A DNA stretch of 64,000 bases from Oscillospiraceae bacterium (GCA_900752435.1 CAADVD010000016.1:158261-222260); one strand, 5' to 3'; counted from the first letter of the stretch, positions 1 through 8,202 are shown. Translations and numbers: made by a program. The notes: generated by a model from the sequence alone, not told the origin.

Positions 1-403
1 TATCACCGTCCTTTGTCAATGCTATGCGCAGCTTCTTCAATGCCTGATAACGCTGGTCGTAAACATGCTGCGGAGAACAATTTAATAGCCGGGCAATTTC
101 CTCCGGTTTTCGCTCCTCCACAAACAGCATTGTCAGTATCTCCTGCCGTTTTATTGGCAGTTTTGCAAACGCCTCTGCCAACCGTTCCTCTTCAAAATCA
201 AAAGCAGATCCTGATATTCCACAATGTGAGGTTTGTTCAAGAACAGATAAAGCGCTCTCTGGTAATTCCTCAATTGAAACTGTATCTACCTTGGGTTTCT
301 CCCGTTCCAAATATTTGAGTCTGGCACGGTAAACTGTAGTTTCCAGCCAAACTGTAAATCTGGCTCGCAGCTCGTCACGTTCAGACTTCTGCTGGTGGTT
401 CAT
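1..403 (-). CDS. Sigma-70 family (region 4) RNA polymerase sigma-like protein, 3' end cut by window
   Basis: The reading frame starts at an ATG at 403 behind AAGGAGG with 6-nt spacing and runs off the window at position 1, so about 134 residues are seen. The C-terminal part reads like sigma region 4: a helix rich in acidic and Leu residues, then LPIKRQEILTMLFVEE, then an HTH (EEIARLLNCSPQHVYDQRY) followed by a basic KKLR stretch. This form of small sigma-like protein is common in Tn916/Tn1549-type and larger clostridial conjugative elements. It could be the factor that reads the repeated non-consensus promoters at 2481, 25387 and 58592; that is inference. The family assignment is good, the role is not proven. 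Confidence 0.75.
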   Translation of the reverse strand, partial: MNHQQKSERDELRARFTVWLETTVYRARLKYLEREKPKVDTVSIEELPESALSVLEQTSHCGISGSAFDFEEERLAEAFAKLPIKRQEILTMLFVEERKPEEIARLLNCSPQHVYDQRYQALKKLRIALTKDGD

Positions 404-444
404 CTTTGTACCTCCTTACGGGGCACACCACCAGGGCAAAAGTC

Positions 445-469
445 AAGGCACGCCGTGATGGCGTGCCTT
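445..469 (-). terminator. Perfect 10-bp stem hairpin upstream of the sigma gene
   Basis: AAGGCACGCC (445-454) and GGCGTGCCTT (460-469) form a perfect stem with a 5-nt loop. On the minus strand it lies between the XRE gene (ends 627) and the sigma gene (starts 403) and is followed by GACTTTTGCCC, so it is a terminator or attenuator ahead of the sigma gene. Confidence 0.5.
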
Positions 470-626
470 AATTTTCTCGACTTGTTACCTTTTTGCAGCT
501 GTCAATGGTTTAATCCAATGGGACCACCTCCTTGTATTCAGATAACAAAAAACGACCATACTGCACTTTCGTGTAGCATAGCCGTTCTATAAAGCGTAAA
601 CTTTTTTCTGTTTGGTTATATGCGCA

Positions 627-971
627 TTATTCATCTGTTTGACTGAATTTTTCAATGGTATTCAAAAATTCAGCCAGACCTTCGCAAGCGTATACACGCT
701 GCTTTACCGGATACTTCTCAATACGTTCCGCAATCTCTCGCAAATAGACCTTCTCAGGTTCTGAATAATACTCTTTGAGCAATTGATCTACTGTTACTGA
801 AAGAGCATTTGCAATCCGTACAATCATATCCAGACTTGGAATCCCTCTCGCATTTTCTATTTGGCCGATATGGCTATTCCCGCAATCACAGATCTCCGCC
901 AAATCTTCCTGGCGCATTCCGCGCATTTGTCGGTACTTCCGAATATTCTTGCCTAAAATAACATAGTCCAT
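627..971 (-). CDS. XRE-family HTH transcriptional regulator (114 aa)
   Basis: Residues 6-62 form a classic Cro/CI-type HTH: GKNIRKYRQMRGMRQEDLAE, then SHIGQIENARGIPSLDMIVRIANAL. The remaining 50 residues are a helical tail, possibly for dimerisation. The ATG at 971 has AAGGAG about 11 nt upstream. The gene lies alone between the sigma-like gene and the partition genes, and a perfect 11-bp palindrome at 1030-1067 covers its likely promoter, which suggests autorepression. Such regulators hold integrative elements quiescent; here that is inference from position. Confidence 0.85.
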   Translation of the reverse strand: MDYVILGKNIRKYRQMRGMRQEDLAEICDCGNSHIGQIENARGIPSLDMIVRIANALSVTVDQLLKEYYSEPEKVYLREIAERIEKYPVKQRVYACEGLAEFLNTIEKFSQTDE

Positions 972-1029
972 GGTTTTACATTCTCCTTACATTTCTATTT
1001 TATATAATCTGACAATGGAATTGAAGAAC

Positions 1030-1067
1030 TTGATATTCCAATATACGCACTATAAGTGGAATATCAA
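1030..1067 (-). promoter_or_regulatory. Palindromic operator over the XRE gene promoter
   Basis: TTGATATTCCA (1030-1040) and TGGAATATCAA (1057-1067) are perfect 11-bp arms separated by 16 nt. Read on the minus strand, TTGATA inside the upstream arm is a -35 and TATATT, 16 nt on, is a -10 that touches the second arm. Binding of a dimeric repressor here would block the promoter of the XRE gene at 971. Confidence 0.6.
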
Positions 1068-1140
1068 CTCATTTACATGGACTTTTTTAATTTTCAAGCG
1101 TTAAAAAGCCATTGTTGAACCTATTAAATGCACTGTCGGT

Positions 1141-1503
1141 CTATGAAAACATATCCAGGTTGTCCAACATCTGTGCAATGTCTGCCTCCAGAGTATCTGT
1201 CTTACTCTCCTCTGAAAAAGCCATCTGGGGTTCGTCACGGCGAACCGCTGCAAGTCTTTCCTCAACAATGCGCCGTATGATTTCCTCAATTCCATCTCGA
1301 TTATAGCCAGGTGTTAGCTTGACTTCTATTTTACAATGTGCATCCTGTAAATTCGGGTTAGAATCAAGATAATCATTCAAGGCTGCAACAACAACCGCAC
1401 TTTTCCTGTTTCCCAGCCTTTCGAGCAACTCTCCAGCCCTTACCTGTTCCTCTGAATCTGCGCTAAATTGAAGCGAGAAGCGGTATTTTCCATCCTTTTT
1501 CAT
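1141..1503 (-). CDS. ParR/StbB-like plasmid partition DNA-binding protein (120 aa)
   Basis: The start chosen is the ATG at 1503, preceded by GGAGGG at 6-7 nt; the longer open frame upstream overlaps the next gene and has no ribosome site. The protein begins with a basic KKDGKYRFSLQF strand, followed by a helix pair (EEQVRAGELLERLGNRKSAV), the pattern of ribbon-helix-helix ParR/StbB adaptors, and ends in an acidic DIAQMLDNLDMF tail that could contact the filament. It sits 19 nt downstream of the ParM-like gene, as in plasmid parMR/stbAB operons, though here the ATPase comes first. Identification rests mostly on context. Confidence 0.6.
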   Translation of the reverse strand: MKKDGKYRFSLQFSADSEEQVRAGELLERLGNRKSAVVVAALNDYLDSNPNLQDAHCKIEVKLTPGYNRDGIEEIIRRIVEERLAAVRRDEPQMAFSEESKTDTLEADIAQMLDNLDMFS

Positions 1504-1522
1504 TATATTGTCCCTCCGTCCC

Positions 1523-2443
1523 TTATCCAAGTGGACGAAGAGAAAGCGTTTTCCTGCCCAACATTTCATATCCCAGCGCATTCGCATTCGGAGATTCCAC
1601 AAAATCCGCCTTTGCTACCAGAGGCGAATTTATCAGGAAAGGCCTTAAAAGTATACTTCCCCCTCCGATAAAAACTGCCGGATTAGAACGCAAATCCACT
1701 TGCAATTCTCTAAGCTGGTTCAGAATATCCTGTGCATGTAACTTCGTCGCTTCACGAATTGTCTCCTTGACATCCTCCGGCAGAATGGTATTCTCGCACT
1801 GAAGCACTGCACTAATATGCTCATCTTCGATACGCATATCATGAAGCGCACCAACCTTTCGTATGATTTCATTGTTCATAGTAATAATACCAGTTTCCAG
1901 GCTCCGGCAAAACTGCAAATCTGGTTTTCCATTCTTCAAGAGCAGCACATCGGTGGTATAACCACCAATATCAACGATAAACATACGAACCGTATGAACC
2001 ACCAGACTGCTCTGGGGAATAACAGCGGCATATGCCTGCGGGAACACCATAACACGGTCTATCTTAATGCTGTATGGCCTGTCACCATAAACAAATTTGA
2101 TAATTCCGTCTCTTTTGAAATAATTGGCGAATCTGTCTTTTAAAGCACCAAAATGCTCAGGTGGTAGTCCAACAGCCAGCTGAACCTGTTCGACCGGCGT
2201 ATAATTGCCTCCATTCTCCAGCTCTTTGGCGATTGCAAATAATGTCAGGATGAAATAACGGTCATCCTGGGTTTTGTCCCTCATATAACTCAGACGGCGT
2301 CCACTCAAAGTCCAGTATTTTCCTCCATACTCCAAAATCTCATCTGTCATGGGCGGCTTAACCGTGTGCTCAGAAAGCCCGGAAATGAAAGAATGGTTTG
2401 TAGTCTTAATGGCGTAGTTGCCGTGGTCGATTGCGATTAACAT
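1523..2443 (-). CDS. ParM/Alp-like actin-family ATPase for DNA segregation (306 aa)
   Basis: The start is the ATG at 2443 with AGGAGG 8 nt upstream. Actin-fold nucleotide motifs are visible: phosphate-1 (AIDHGNYAIKTT, residues 4-15), phosphate-2 (VDIGGYTTDVLLL, about residue 177) and the adenosine motif (VFIGGGSILL, about residue 276). Length matches ParM/StbA/Alp7A proteins (about 300-330 aa). With the small partner at 1141 it should form a type II partition system that pushes sister copies apart. It implies an extrachromosomal or transiently replicating state. Transcription starts from the repeated promoter at 2481-2509. Confidence 0.8.
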   Translation of the reverse strand: MLIAIDHGNYAIKTTNHSFISGLSEHTVKPPMTDEILEYGGKYWTLSGRRLSYMRDKTQDDRYFILTLFAIAKELENGGNYTPVEQVQLAVGLPPEHFGALKDRFANYFKRDGIIKFVYGDRPYSIKIDRVMVFPQAYAAVIPQSSLVVHTVRMFIVDIGGYTTDVLLLKNGKPDLQFCRSLETGIITMNNEIIRKVGALHDMRIEDEHISAVLQCENTILPEDVKETIREATKLHAQDILNQLRELQVDLRSNPAVFIGGGSILLRPFLINSPLVAKADFVESPNANALGYEMLGRKTLSLRPLG

Positions 2444-2480
2444 ATGTATACCTCCTGCAAAAATTATTCTTATATTTATC

Positions 2481-2509
2481 ATTACACGATTCGCCATGCG
2501 CATTTACAA
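2481..2509 (-). promoter_or_regulatory. Repeated element promoter type B, copy 1 (parM-like operon)
   Basis: On the minus strand TTGTAA (2504-2509) and TGTAAT (2481-2486) are 17 nt apart. The same layout, TTGTA-R-AT ... AATCG-TGTAATG, recurs at 25387-25415 and 58592-58620 with identical spacing. The boxes depart from the sigma-A consensus in the same way each time, so a dedicated sigma or activator is plausible. Confidence 0.6.
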
Positions 2510-2547
2510 CTTTTATACGCATTCGATTCAAAAAACGCGCGAAAAAA

Positions 2548-2571
2548 GGGTGAAGCATTTTTGCTCCACCC
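2548..2571 (-). terminator. Intrinsic terminator after the primase-like gene
   Basis: On the minus strand a 10-bp stem (GGGTGGAGCA / TGCTTCACCC with one G-T wobble, 4-nt loop) is followed by TTTTTT. It separates the primase-like gene (ends 2577) from the type B promoter of the parM-like operon. Confidence 0.75.
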
Positions 2572-2576
2572 CAGTT

Positions 2577-3635
2577 TTAATGCCTCTTTTGAAAACAATA
2601 TTCCCAGATATAATCATCCAGTCCCTTATAGCGTGGATCCCACAGGTAAGTACCGAACTGAAATCCCATATTGCCAAGAAGACTGAGAAGATTGTTGTAA
2701 CCGTTTTGTACATGGTAGTTGGTCGCAAAATCCATATCAAAAGCAGTCTTAATCTCTGCAACCCCTTCTGCACGTAAATCGCTAAGGGTTGTTTCAAGCT
2801 GTGTCAGAGAATTAACACCAGGAACCGCCAGCACTGTCAGACCAGTCAGTGCATGAATCACGTCAGCTTTCATAGGACCTTCTGTCAGCACCAGCATAGG
2901 CCTAACCGGGCCTGCAAGATGTGTCCACCCTTCTGCAGGGCAACCATCCGGTCGCTCCGTACTGGATACCCAGCGAAATTTTCTCTTTTTCACTTTATCT
3001 CTGCGTATCTGAAGTCCCTGAATCCTTCCTTGCCGATCCCTCATTGGAATTAAGATACCGCGCTCTTCATGAATAAAAGTCCATGTACCGCTTTCATTCC
3101 TATAAAAACCAGGAACCCCAGCTAAGTACATCCCTTCAGATTGAAGTTTATCGGCAATCGCTGTCATACCGACCACAGGTGTTGTTCTATATCCAAGCCG
3201 AATAATATCATCCTCCGTCAGCCCTCTGCCAAGCAGGTTCTCTTTATGGTCTGCCGCCAGCGTCAGCTTATCAAGTAGCGCACTGTATGTGGCATGACGG
3301 GTATCAACATCCGTTATTGGGCATTCAGGCTTTGCCTGCGGCTGTATCCTCTTTTGGGGTTTAGGCCGGTGATCAGGCATTCCCAGTTTCTCAACCAGAG
3401 CTTTTCGCACTTTGTCACGCGGAACTCCGGTATATAAGGAATACAGATCAAATATACCACCATATATTCCGCACCGCGGACAGCGATACACTTCTTTTTT
3501 CAAATTGATGTTCAAATGCTTTTTCCGTGGGTTTTCGTCACAGCAGGGACACTGCACATAATAGGAGCTTCTTCCAGACGGCGGCATCGGGATTCCCAGC
3601 AACGAAACAACATCGCTCATATGAAATATTTCCAT
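2577..3635 (-). CDS. DNA primase-like protein, zinc ribbon plus TOPRIM (352 aa)
   Basis: A four-cysteine zinc ribbon lies at the N-terminus (C29-x2-C32 ... C52-x2-C55), in the place of the CHC2 finger of DnaG. About residues 245-320 form a TOPRIM domain: VLTEGPMKADVIHALTG carries the catalytic Glu and AFDMD the DxD metal site. A middle segment with RGLTEDDIIRLGYRTTP resembles the DnaG linker region. This is the size of plasmid and phage primases that lack the helicase-binding domain. It would make RNA primers for element replication or for second-strand synthesis after transfer. The ATG at 3635 follows AAAGGAGGCAGC. Confidence 0.8.
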   Translation of the reverse strand: MEIFHMSDVVSLLGIPMPPSGRSSYYVQCPCCDENPRKKHLNINLKKEVYRCPRCGIYGGIFDLYSLYTGVPRDKVRKALVEKLGMPDHRPKPQKRIQPQAKPECPITDVDTRHATYSALLDKLTLAADHKENLLGRGLTEDDIIRLGYRTTPVVGMTAIADKLQSEGMYLAGVPGFYRNESGTWTFIHEERGILIPMRDRQGRIQGLQIRRDKVKKRKFRWVSSTERPDGCPAEGWTHLAGPVRPMLVLTEGPMKADVIHALTGLTVLAVPGVNSLTQLETTLSDLRAEGVAEIKTAFDMDFATNYHVQNGYNNLLSLLGNMGFQFGTYLWDPRYKGLDDYIWEYCFQKRH

Positions 3636-3661
3636 GCTGCCTCCTTTCCTTTTTCAAATTT

Positions 3662-3687
3662 GCGGGGAACAGCACGCTGTCCCCCGC
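3662..3687 (-). terminator. Strong hairpin between DUF4313-like and primase-like genes
   Basis: GCGGGGAACAGC and GCTGTCCCCCGC pair over 12 bp with a 2-nt loop. There is no clear U-run on either side, so it may be an RNA processing or pausing structure rather than a full terminator. Confidence 0.4.
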
Positions 3688-3708
3688 TTCTTCTCATTGC
3701 TGTTTTCC

Positions 3709-4086
3709 TTATAACCCACAGTTTTCCTTAAATGACGCAACCCCTGTAGGATCGTATTCCGCCAGCTTTTCCAGATCAAATGCCACCGCCGCATATCTGC
3801 CGTATCCAGATTTCACGGTATATGGCATCACCTTTCCCAGCTTGTTCTCCCTGATAAACCTTAACAGGTCTTTGCTGATATCTCCGTTAATAAATGCTTC
3901 GTTATCCTCCAGATCATAGGCCGGTAGGTTGACCGTCATATCTGCAAAGGGTTCCGGACCATCTTCTCCGTAATTGATCATACCGATGTGCAGCCGCCCG
4001 CCATAAGCATATTGATTGACATGCAGCGAGACCATTTCATCTCCAAACTCCCATTTGAAACGAAGCTTTTTTGTTTTTTTACACAT
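3709..4086 (-). CDS. DUF4313-like protein (125 aa)
   Basis: A small soluble protein starting KKTKKLRFKWEFGDEMVSLHVNQYAYGGRLHIGMI, with a middle acidic segment (DMTVNLPAYDLEDNEAFINGD) and a C-terminal TGVASFKENCGL. The strand-rich pattern and the PFADMTVNLP motif are what I recall from DUF4313 proteins of clostridial conjugative elements; function unknown. The start is backed by AAGGAGGACAAAA. It sits between the primase-like and annealing-protein genes, so a role in DNA processing is possible but unsupported. Confidence 0.55.
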   Translation of the reverse strand: MCKKTKKLRFKWEFGDEMVSLHVNQYAYGGRLHIGMINYGEDGPEPFADMTVNLPAYDLEDNEAFINGDISKDLLRFIRENKLGKVMPYTVKSGYGRYAAVAFDLEKLAEYDPTGVASFKENCGL

Positions 4087-4157
4087 TTTTTGTCCTCCTT
4101 TTCGTCTTGTTCCCGGTTAGGGGATGACTGCATGAATCCCCTGGTCTTTAGCGCCTG

Positions 4158-4916
4158 TTATGCAATTGTCTGTTGAAGGGAAAATTCACAAATCAGCTTC
4201 GCGGCAGCTTTAATTTCCTCGCCGCCAGTGAATTTCGTTGCCACCCATTTAATTGCACCAGGATCCAGCGATAATACCTCGCCAAGCGTTTTCCCGCTGA
4301 ATTTTGAGATTGGGCAAGGCACATTCATTGCCTGTGCCAGCTTTTCTTCTGGAGTCAGTTCCTTTTGCACCGGTTCATTTACAGTGTATTCCTCTTGTGC
4401 CGGTTCCGGTTTTGGTTCTGACACCTCGTGTTTTTCTGCTGATTCTGTTTGAGGTTGAGCGGCGGAGATTCCCAGCTCATCCACAGCAGAAGGCTCAAAA
4501 TCTTCACCTGCCATAGAAAACTGAAGTCCAAAGCCTGCATTTCGTAGAGCAATTCCAACAGCAGCAGTCTGTGCCCATTCCCGTGGTGAAACCGAAGGTT
4601 TCTCCTCACAATATCCTCTGGATGCCGTCGCTTCTGCCAGATAACAGTCTGCTGCATCCTTATAGTTTGGATACACGCGGGCTGTTGCCACAAAGCAATC
4701 CTTTGCAGAATTCACCTGTACCGCAATGCGTCCTTCCGGATATTTCAGACGGAACCACGCCATCTGAATCATGACCGGTAGGCGCTTACGCACCTCTCCG
4801 GTTCCCAAATCTGTATAATCCACAGCAAACGGCGTAGGATCAAATCCATCCACCTGATGAATAGTTTCGATTTTGGCGAGCATTGCCGCCTTCTCATTCG
4901 AGTTATTCTGACTCAT
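4158..4916 (-). CDS. Possible single-strand annealing protein with ExoX-like C-terminal domain (252 aa)
   Basis: The ATG at 4916 has AGGAGG 8 nt upstream; the open frame beyond it overlaps the next gene and is not used. The N-terminal 150 residues include GYCEEKPSVSPREWAQTA and VGIALRNAGFGLQF, resembling the end of ERF/Rad52-like annealing domains, where a conserved Ala-Gly-Phe loop closes the fold. A low-complexity Glu/Pro/Gln linker follows (about 160-205). The last 45 residues (ISKFSGKTLGEVLSLDPGAIKWVATKF) match the pattern of the exodeoxyribonuclease X C-terminal domain, a small DNA-binding module. Paired with the YqaJ exonuclease at 8203 it could form a Red/RecET-like recombination system. 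The annealing assignment is inference. Confidence 0.4.
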   Translation of the reverse strand: MSQNNSNEKAAMLAKIETIHQVDGFDPTPFAVDYTDLGTGEVRKRLPVMIQMAWFRLKYPEGRIAVQVNSAKDCFVATARVYPNYKDAADCYLAEATASRGYCEEKPSVSPREWAQTAAVGIALRNAGFGLQFSMAGEDFEPSAVDELGISAAQPQTESAEKHEVSEPKPEPAQEEYTVNEPVQKELTPEEKLAQAMNVPCPISKFSGKTLGEVLSLDPGAIKWVATKFTGGEEIKAAAKLICEFSLQQTIA

Positions 4917-4929
4917 TATTATAGCCTCC

Positions 4930-5373
4930 TTATAAATTGATATATGTGTTCCGATACTGCATCCAAACCGGCAGAATCGTATGAACATATTGACTGATGC
5001 TTGTTTTGTACTGCTCCTGTGTCCCTGCCTTAAAGCTGGAAAACCGCTTTCTGCCGTCCTGTACAACACGCTCAAAAGAACTGAGTGCTGTTTCACGACG
5101 CTTCTGGCCTTCTGCATCGGCTTTTAATCCGAATCGTCTTTCATTTAAGGTAAAACGTACATACGCATCTACCATTTGAAAGTGATAGCCCATGACCTTT
5201 GTATCCATTGTGATTGGCGCGGACTTACAAAAAGACTGAAATGTTTCCAAGACGCAAATGCGGTAATTCAGTTCCTGCATAATCAGCAAATCTTCCGGCG
5301 GAAGACTGTTCTCGGCAATCTGGGACCTGATAGAATTCTGTTTCTCAAGATATTGATCTAATATTGTAGCCAT
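4930..5373 (-). CDS. Hypothetical helical protein (147 aa)
   Basis: I do not recognise a family. The start used is the ATG at 5373 with AAGGAG 5 nt upstream; that site overlaps the stop of the RecD2-like gene, so the two are translationally close. The protein is mostly alpha-helical and charged (DQYLEKQNSIRSQIAENSL; ALSSFERVVQDGRKRF) with no signal peptide or membrane segment. It lies between a helicase and a candidate annealing protein with 13 nt to the next gene, which suggests a part in the same DNA metabolism operon. Confidence 0.6.
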   Translation of the reverse strand: MATILDQYLEKQNSIRSQIAENSLPPEDLLIMQELNYRICVLETFQSFCKSAPITMDTKVMGYHFQMVDAYVRFTLNERRFGLKADAEGQKRRETALSSFERVVQDGRKRFSSFKAGTQEQYKTSISQYVHTILPVWMQYRNTYINL

Positions 5374-5387
5374 AGCTGCTCCTTTCT

Positions 5388-7559
5388 TCAAGCAAGCCCC
5401 TGCAGCCGCTTAGCGAGGCAGGTGCCGCGTTTTTCTGTGTCAGTTCTTTTGATTGAAATACAAAGCGCCCTTTTTTCCCCGACAATGGTTACACGCTCTT
5501 TTCCTCGTGTAATTGCCGTATAGATAAGAGGCCTTGTCAGCATGATGGAATGGGCGCACTGCAGATTGATGATGACGGACTGGTACTCCGATCCCTGCGA
5601 TTTATGGATAGTAGAGGCATAACCTAAATCCAACATATCCAATCCACTGGAATCGTACTCTTTCATGCGCCCGTCACCAAAGTCCACATGAACTGTAGTG
5701 TCATCGCCAATGCGGATAATTTTTCTGATATAGCCGATATCGCCGTTATTGACATCATCATGGTTTTTGATCTGCATGACCTTATCCCCACACCGAAATT
5801 TTCGATTTCCGAAAACAACCTCCGGTTTCTGTGCATCCGGCGGGTTCACCTTCTCACGCAAGTGCTCATTCAGCGCATTGACTCCGGTTTCCGTCTTTTG
5901 CCGGTATGGCGTAAGCAGCGCCACGTTATCGACCCCATATTTCTCAGTTTCCCGCAGATAGAGATCGACAATGAGTTTGGCAGAATCAGAGAGTCTGGGA
6001 GAATTGATAAACTGAAAGTCGTCCCCATACTCCAGACCCACATTCCCATGGCGGATCAGCTTCGCATTTGTCGCGATGCGGCTTCCCGCATTCTGACGAA
6101 ATACCTTGTCCAACCGCACAACTGGGATACATCCGCTGGCAATCATCTCACTGAGCACTGCGCCGGGCCCCACCGAGGGTAGCTGATCTGCATCGCCAAT
6201 CAGCACCATCTGTGCGCCATATTTCACTGCATCAAACAGATATCCGGCCAGATAAACATCCAGCATGGAAATCTCATCTACCACAATCAGATCTGCAGTA
6301 AGCGCTTCGGGTCCATCATAGTCTCCGTCCTCATCCGCCATCAGCCCAAGGGCTTTATGAACGGTTGAAGCCGGAACCCCGGTTGCCTGCTCCATCCTCC
6401 TTGCTGCCCTACCCGTAGGAGCACAACAGCAGATTTCACTTTTGGGATTGTTTTTTTGATAAATATCTAAAATGGCACGTTGTATCAAAGTCTTTCCTGT
6501 TCCAGGTCCACCAGTGATAATGGAAAGTCCCTGCGTCAGAGCCATCTTTACCGCTTCGCGCTGCTCCGGTGCAAACTTCATTTTCAGCTTCTGCTCCTCT
6601 GCATCTATGGCGGCATCCAAATCCCCATAGCTGTGCATCTTCCGGTGCTTCATCTGCTGATGAATGGCGGAGGCAAGTTGTTCTTCCACATGTACAGTTT
6701 TTGCCCTATACACATTGCCCTGATACGACACCAACTGTCCGCTGAAAACCAGCCTTGCGGCGCGATTCGCCACCATTTCTGAAGTCAGTGCAGGCGTATC
6801 CAGAATTTTTAGACAAGCTTTCACAAACTCATGTTTCTCCATACAGAGATGCCCTTTAGCTTCCGCATCCGCCAGCGTATACAGGAGTCCTTCATCCACA
6901 CGCTCAGTCGATAGCTGGTCAAACCCCATGCTCATAGCAATATGGTCTGCCGTCTTGAAGCCAATCCCGGCCATGTCGCAGAGCTGGTAGGGATGGTTTT
7001 TTACAATATCCATCGTCTTTTCCCCATACTCTTTGTATAGGCGTACCGCTCGGTTCGGCGTAATGCCATGCGGTGACAGAAATGCCACCACATCCCGGGC
7101 GCCACGATTAACCAGATAAGAATCATAGATTTTTTTCAGTTTTATCTCACTGATACCTGGTATGGCAAGAAGCCTTTCCGGTTCTTTATCCAGTACCTCC
7201 AGTGACTGCTGGCCAAAAACTGCGTAAATTTTCTCCGCTATCTTGGGACCAATCCCTTTAATCTGCCCGGAAGAAAGATAGGCAATGATGCCTTCCTTCG
7301 TCGGTATTACCACTTCGTTGTAACTCTCCACTTCAAACTGGACGCCAAATTTGGGATTTTTACTCCAATGCCCAAGCATGTCGTAGCGCAGATTGCTTGA
7401 TGTAGGTAAGCAATATCCCACTGCTTTCACCTGCGTAACCGTGTTCCCTGTGCTATCTTTGATCTTTTCACATGGATGGTAGAGTGCAATCATATAACTG
7501 CTGGCATCAACAGCCGTAATACTCTGTGGATATATGAGCCTATCAAATTCACATAGCAA
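5388..7559 (-). CDS. RecD2-like ATP-dependent DNA helicase (723 aa)
   Basis: N-terminal OB-like region, then tandem helix-hairpin-helix motifs (GQIKGIGPKIAEKIYAVFG at 98-116; LLAIPGISEIKLKKIY near 130), then a superfamily 1B motor: Walker A GGPGTGKT at residues 350-357, DEISMLD (Walker B), GDADQLPSVGPG (motif III) and the C-terminal STIHKSQGSEYQSVII (motif VI region). This order and length fit RecD2, a 5'-to-3' helicase that works without RecBC. On an element it may act in replication, repair or transfer-strand processing. The gene follows a strong terminator hairpin at 7597-7640, so its expression probably depends on read-through or on an unseen start. Confidence 0.88.
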   Translation of the reverse strand: MLCEFDRLIYPQSITAVDASSYMIALYHPCEKIKDSTGNTVTQVKAVGYCLPTSSNLRYDMLGHWSKNPKFGVQFEVESYNEVVIPTKEGIIAYLSSGQIKGIGPKIAEKIYAVFGQQSLEVLDKEPERLLAIPGISEIKLKKIYDSYLVNRGARDVVAFLSPHGITPNRAVRLYKEYGEKTMDIVKNHPYQLCDMAGIGFKTADHIAMSMGFDQLSTERVDEGLLYTLADAEAKGHLCMEKHEFVKACLKILDTPALTSEMVANRAARLVFSGQLVSYQGNVYRAKTVHVEEQLASAIHQQMKHRKMHSYGDLDAAIDAEEQKLKMKFAPEQREAVKMALTQGLSIITGGPGTGKTLIQRAILDIYQKNNPKSEICCCAPTGRAARRMEQATGVPASTVHKALGLMADEDGDYDGPEALTADLIVVDEISMLDVYLAGYLFDAVKYGAQMVLIGDADQLPSVGPGAVLSEMIASGCIPVVRLDKVFRQNAGSRIATNAKLIRHGNVGLEYGDDFQFINSPRLSDSAKLIVDLYLRETEKYGVDNVALLTPYRQKTETGVNALNEHLREKVNPPDAQKPEVVFGNRKFRCGDKVMQIKNHDDVNNGDIGYIRKIIRIGDDTTVHVDFGDGRMKEYDSSGLDMLDLGYASTIHKSQGSEYQSVIINLQCAHSIMLTRPLIYTAITRGKERVTIVGEKRALCISIKRTDTEKRGTCLAKRLQGLA

Positions 7560-7596
7560 AATTTTTACTCCTTTCTCTGAGTCGTGTTATAGATAC

Positions 7597-7640
7597 AAAA
7601 AACTCCCGAATCGTATCCAAAGATACAACGGGAGTTTTTT
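7597..7640 (-). terminator. Terminator hairpin upstream of recD2-like gene, inside the operon
   Basis: AAAAAACTCCCG (7597-7608) pairs with CGGGAGTTTTTT (7629-7640), with an inner GTATC/GATAC stem (7613-7617 with 7622-7626). On the minus strand it ends in TTTTTT. It lies between the gene at 7665 and recD2 (start 7559), both in the same direction, so it is an internal terminator or attenuator. Confidence 0.75.
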
Positions 7641-7664
7641 GTGAAGCTGCAGCCAGTTGGTCTT

Positions 7665-8189
7665 TCATCGGAACATCTCCGCATTTTCAAGATATGACAA
7701 AGGAGCGGAGATACCCATCAAGAAATTCTCCCTGTCCAGGCGAACTTTCCGCTTATCGCAGTCACGCTTTGTCAGTTCCTTTTGTACTTCCAGGTATACA
7801 CCCTCATCAAAAGCAATCATCGGTATCTTCAGGCGGATTGCATGGGCAATTTCCCCACGCATCCCACTGCTGATCCGGTTACCGCATATCAGCAGGATAT
7901 CGCTGCCTTTCAGCAGTTCCAGACCGAACTGAAGGGCAAGCGCTCTATCAGATGGAATATTGTCGCAAAGGATCATCGGGAGGTACGCATGTGGCGCACT
8001 TGCGTTCATACGCATCTTTTTCATGGCATAGAACATATACGCCCTTGTCGCCTGCATGTTCTGTGCAATCCCTTCATTCGTGTCTGCACTGAGCGGCGAG
8101 CAGATATACGCCCTTTTTTTGCACCTGTCATATGGCAGGAACTGATAAATCAACTCCTGCTCCCAACCTTCATAATAAATGTTTTCCAT
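7665..8189 (-). CDS. Nucleoside 2-deoxyribosyltransferase-like (DUF4406/DUF7768-type) protein (174 aa)
   Basis: The motif YICSPLSADTNEGIAQNMQ near residue 28 and DILLICGNRISSGMRGEI near residue 95 are the Rossmann-like signatures of small nucleoside deoxyribosyltransferase relatives used by phages and mobile elements. ALALQFGLELLKGSD in between fits the same fold. Possible roles are nucleotide salvage or binding of a nucleotide signal. AAAGGAG lies 7 nt before the ATG at 8189. The gene follows the YqaJ exonuclease by 13 nt. The family is reasonably clear, the substrate is not. Confidence 0.6.
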   Translation of the reverse strand: MENIYYEGWEQELIYQFLPYDRCKKRAYICSPLSADTNEGIAQNMQATRAYMFYAMKKMRMNASAPHAYLPMILCDNIPSDRALALQFGLELLKGSDILLICGNRISSGMRGEIAHAIRLKIPMIAFDEGVYLEVQKELTKRDCDKRKVRLDRENFLMGISAPLSYLENAEMFR

Positions 8190-8202
8190 TATGGTCTCCT
8201 TT

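Noticed and set aside
2444..2503. Longer start for the ParM-like gene at 2503
   Set aside because: This would place the coding region over the type B promoter; the ATG at 2443 has the correct AGGAGG spacing.
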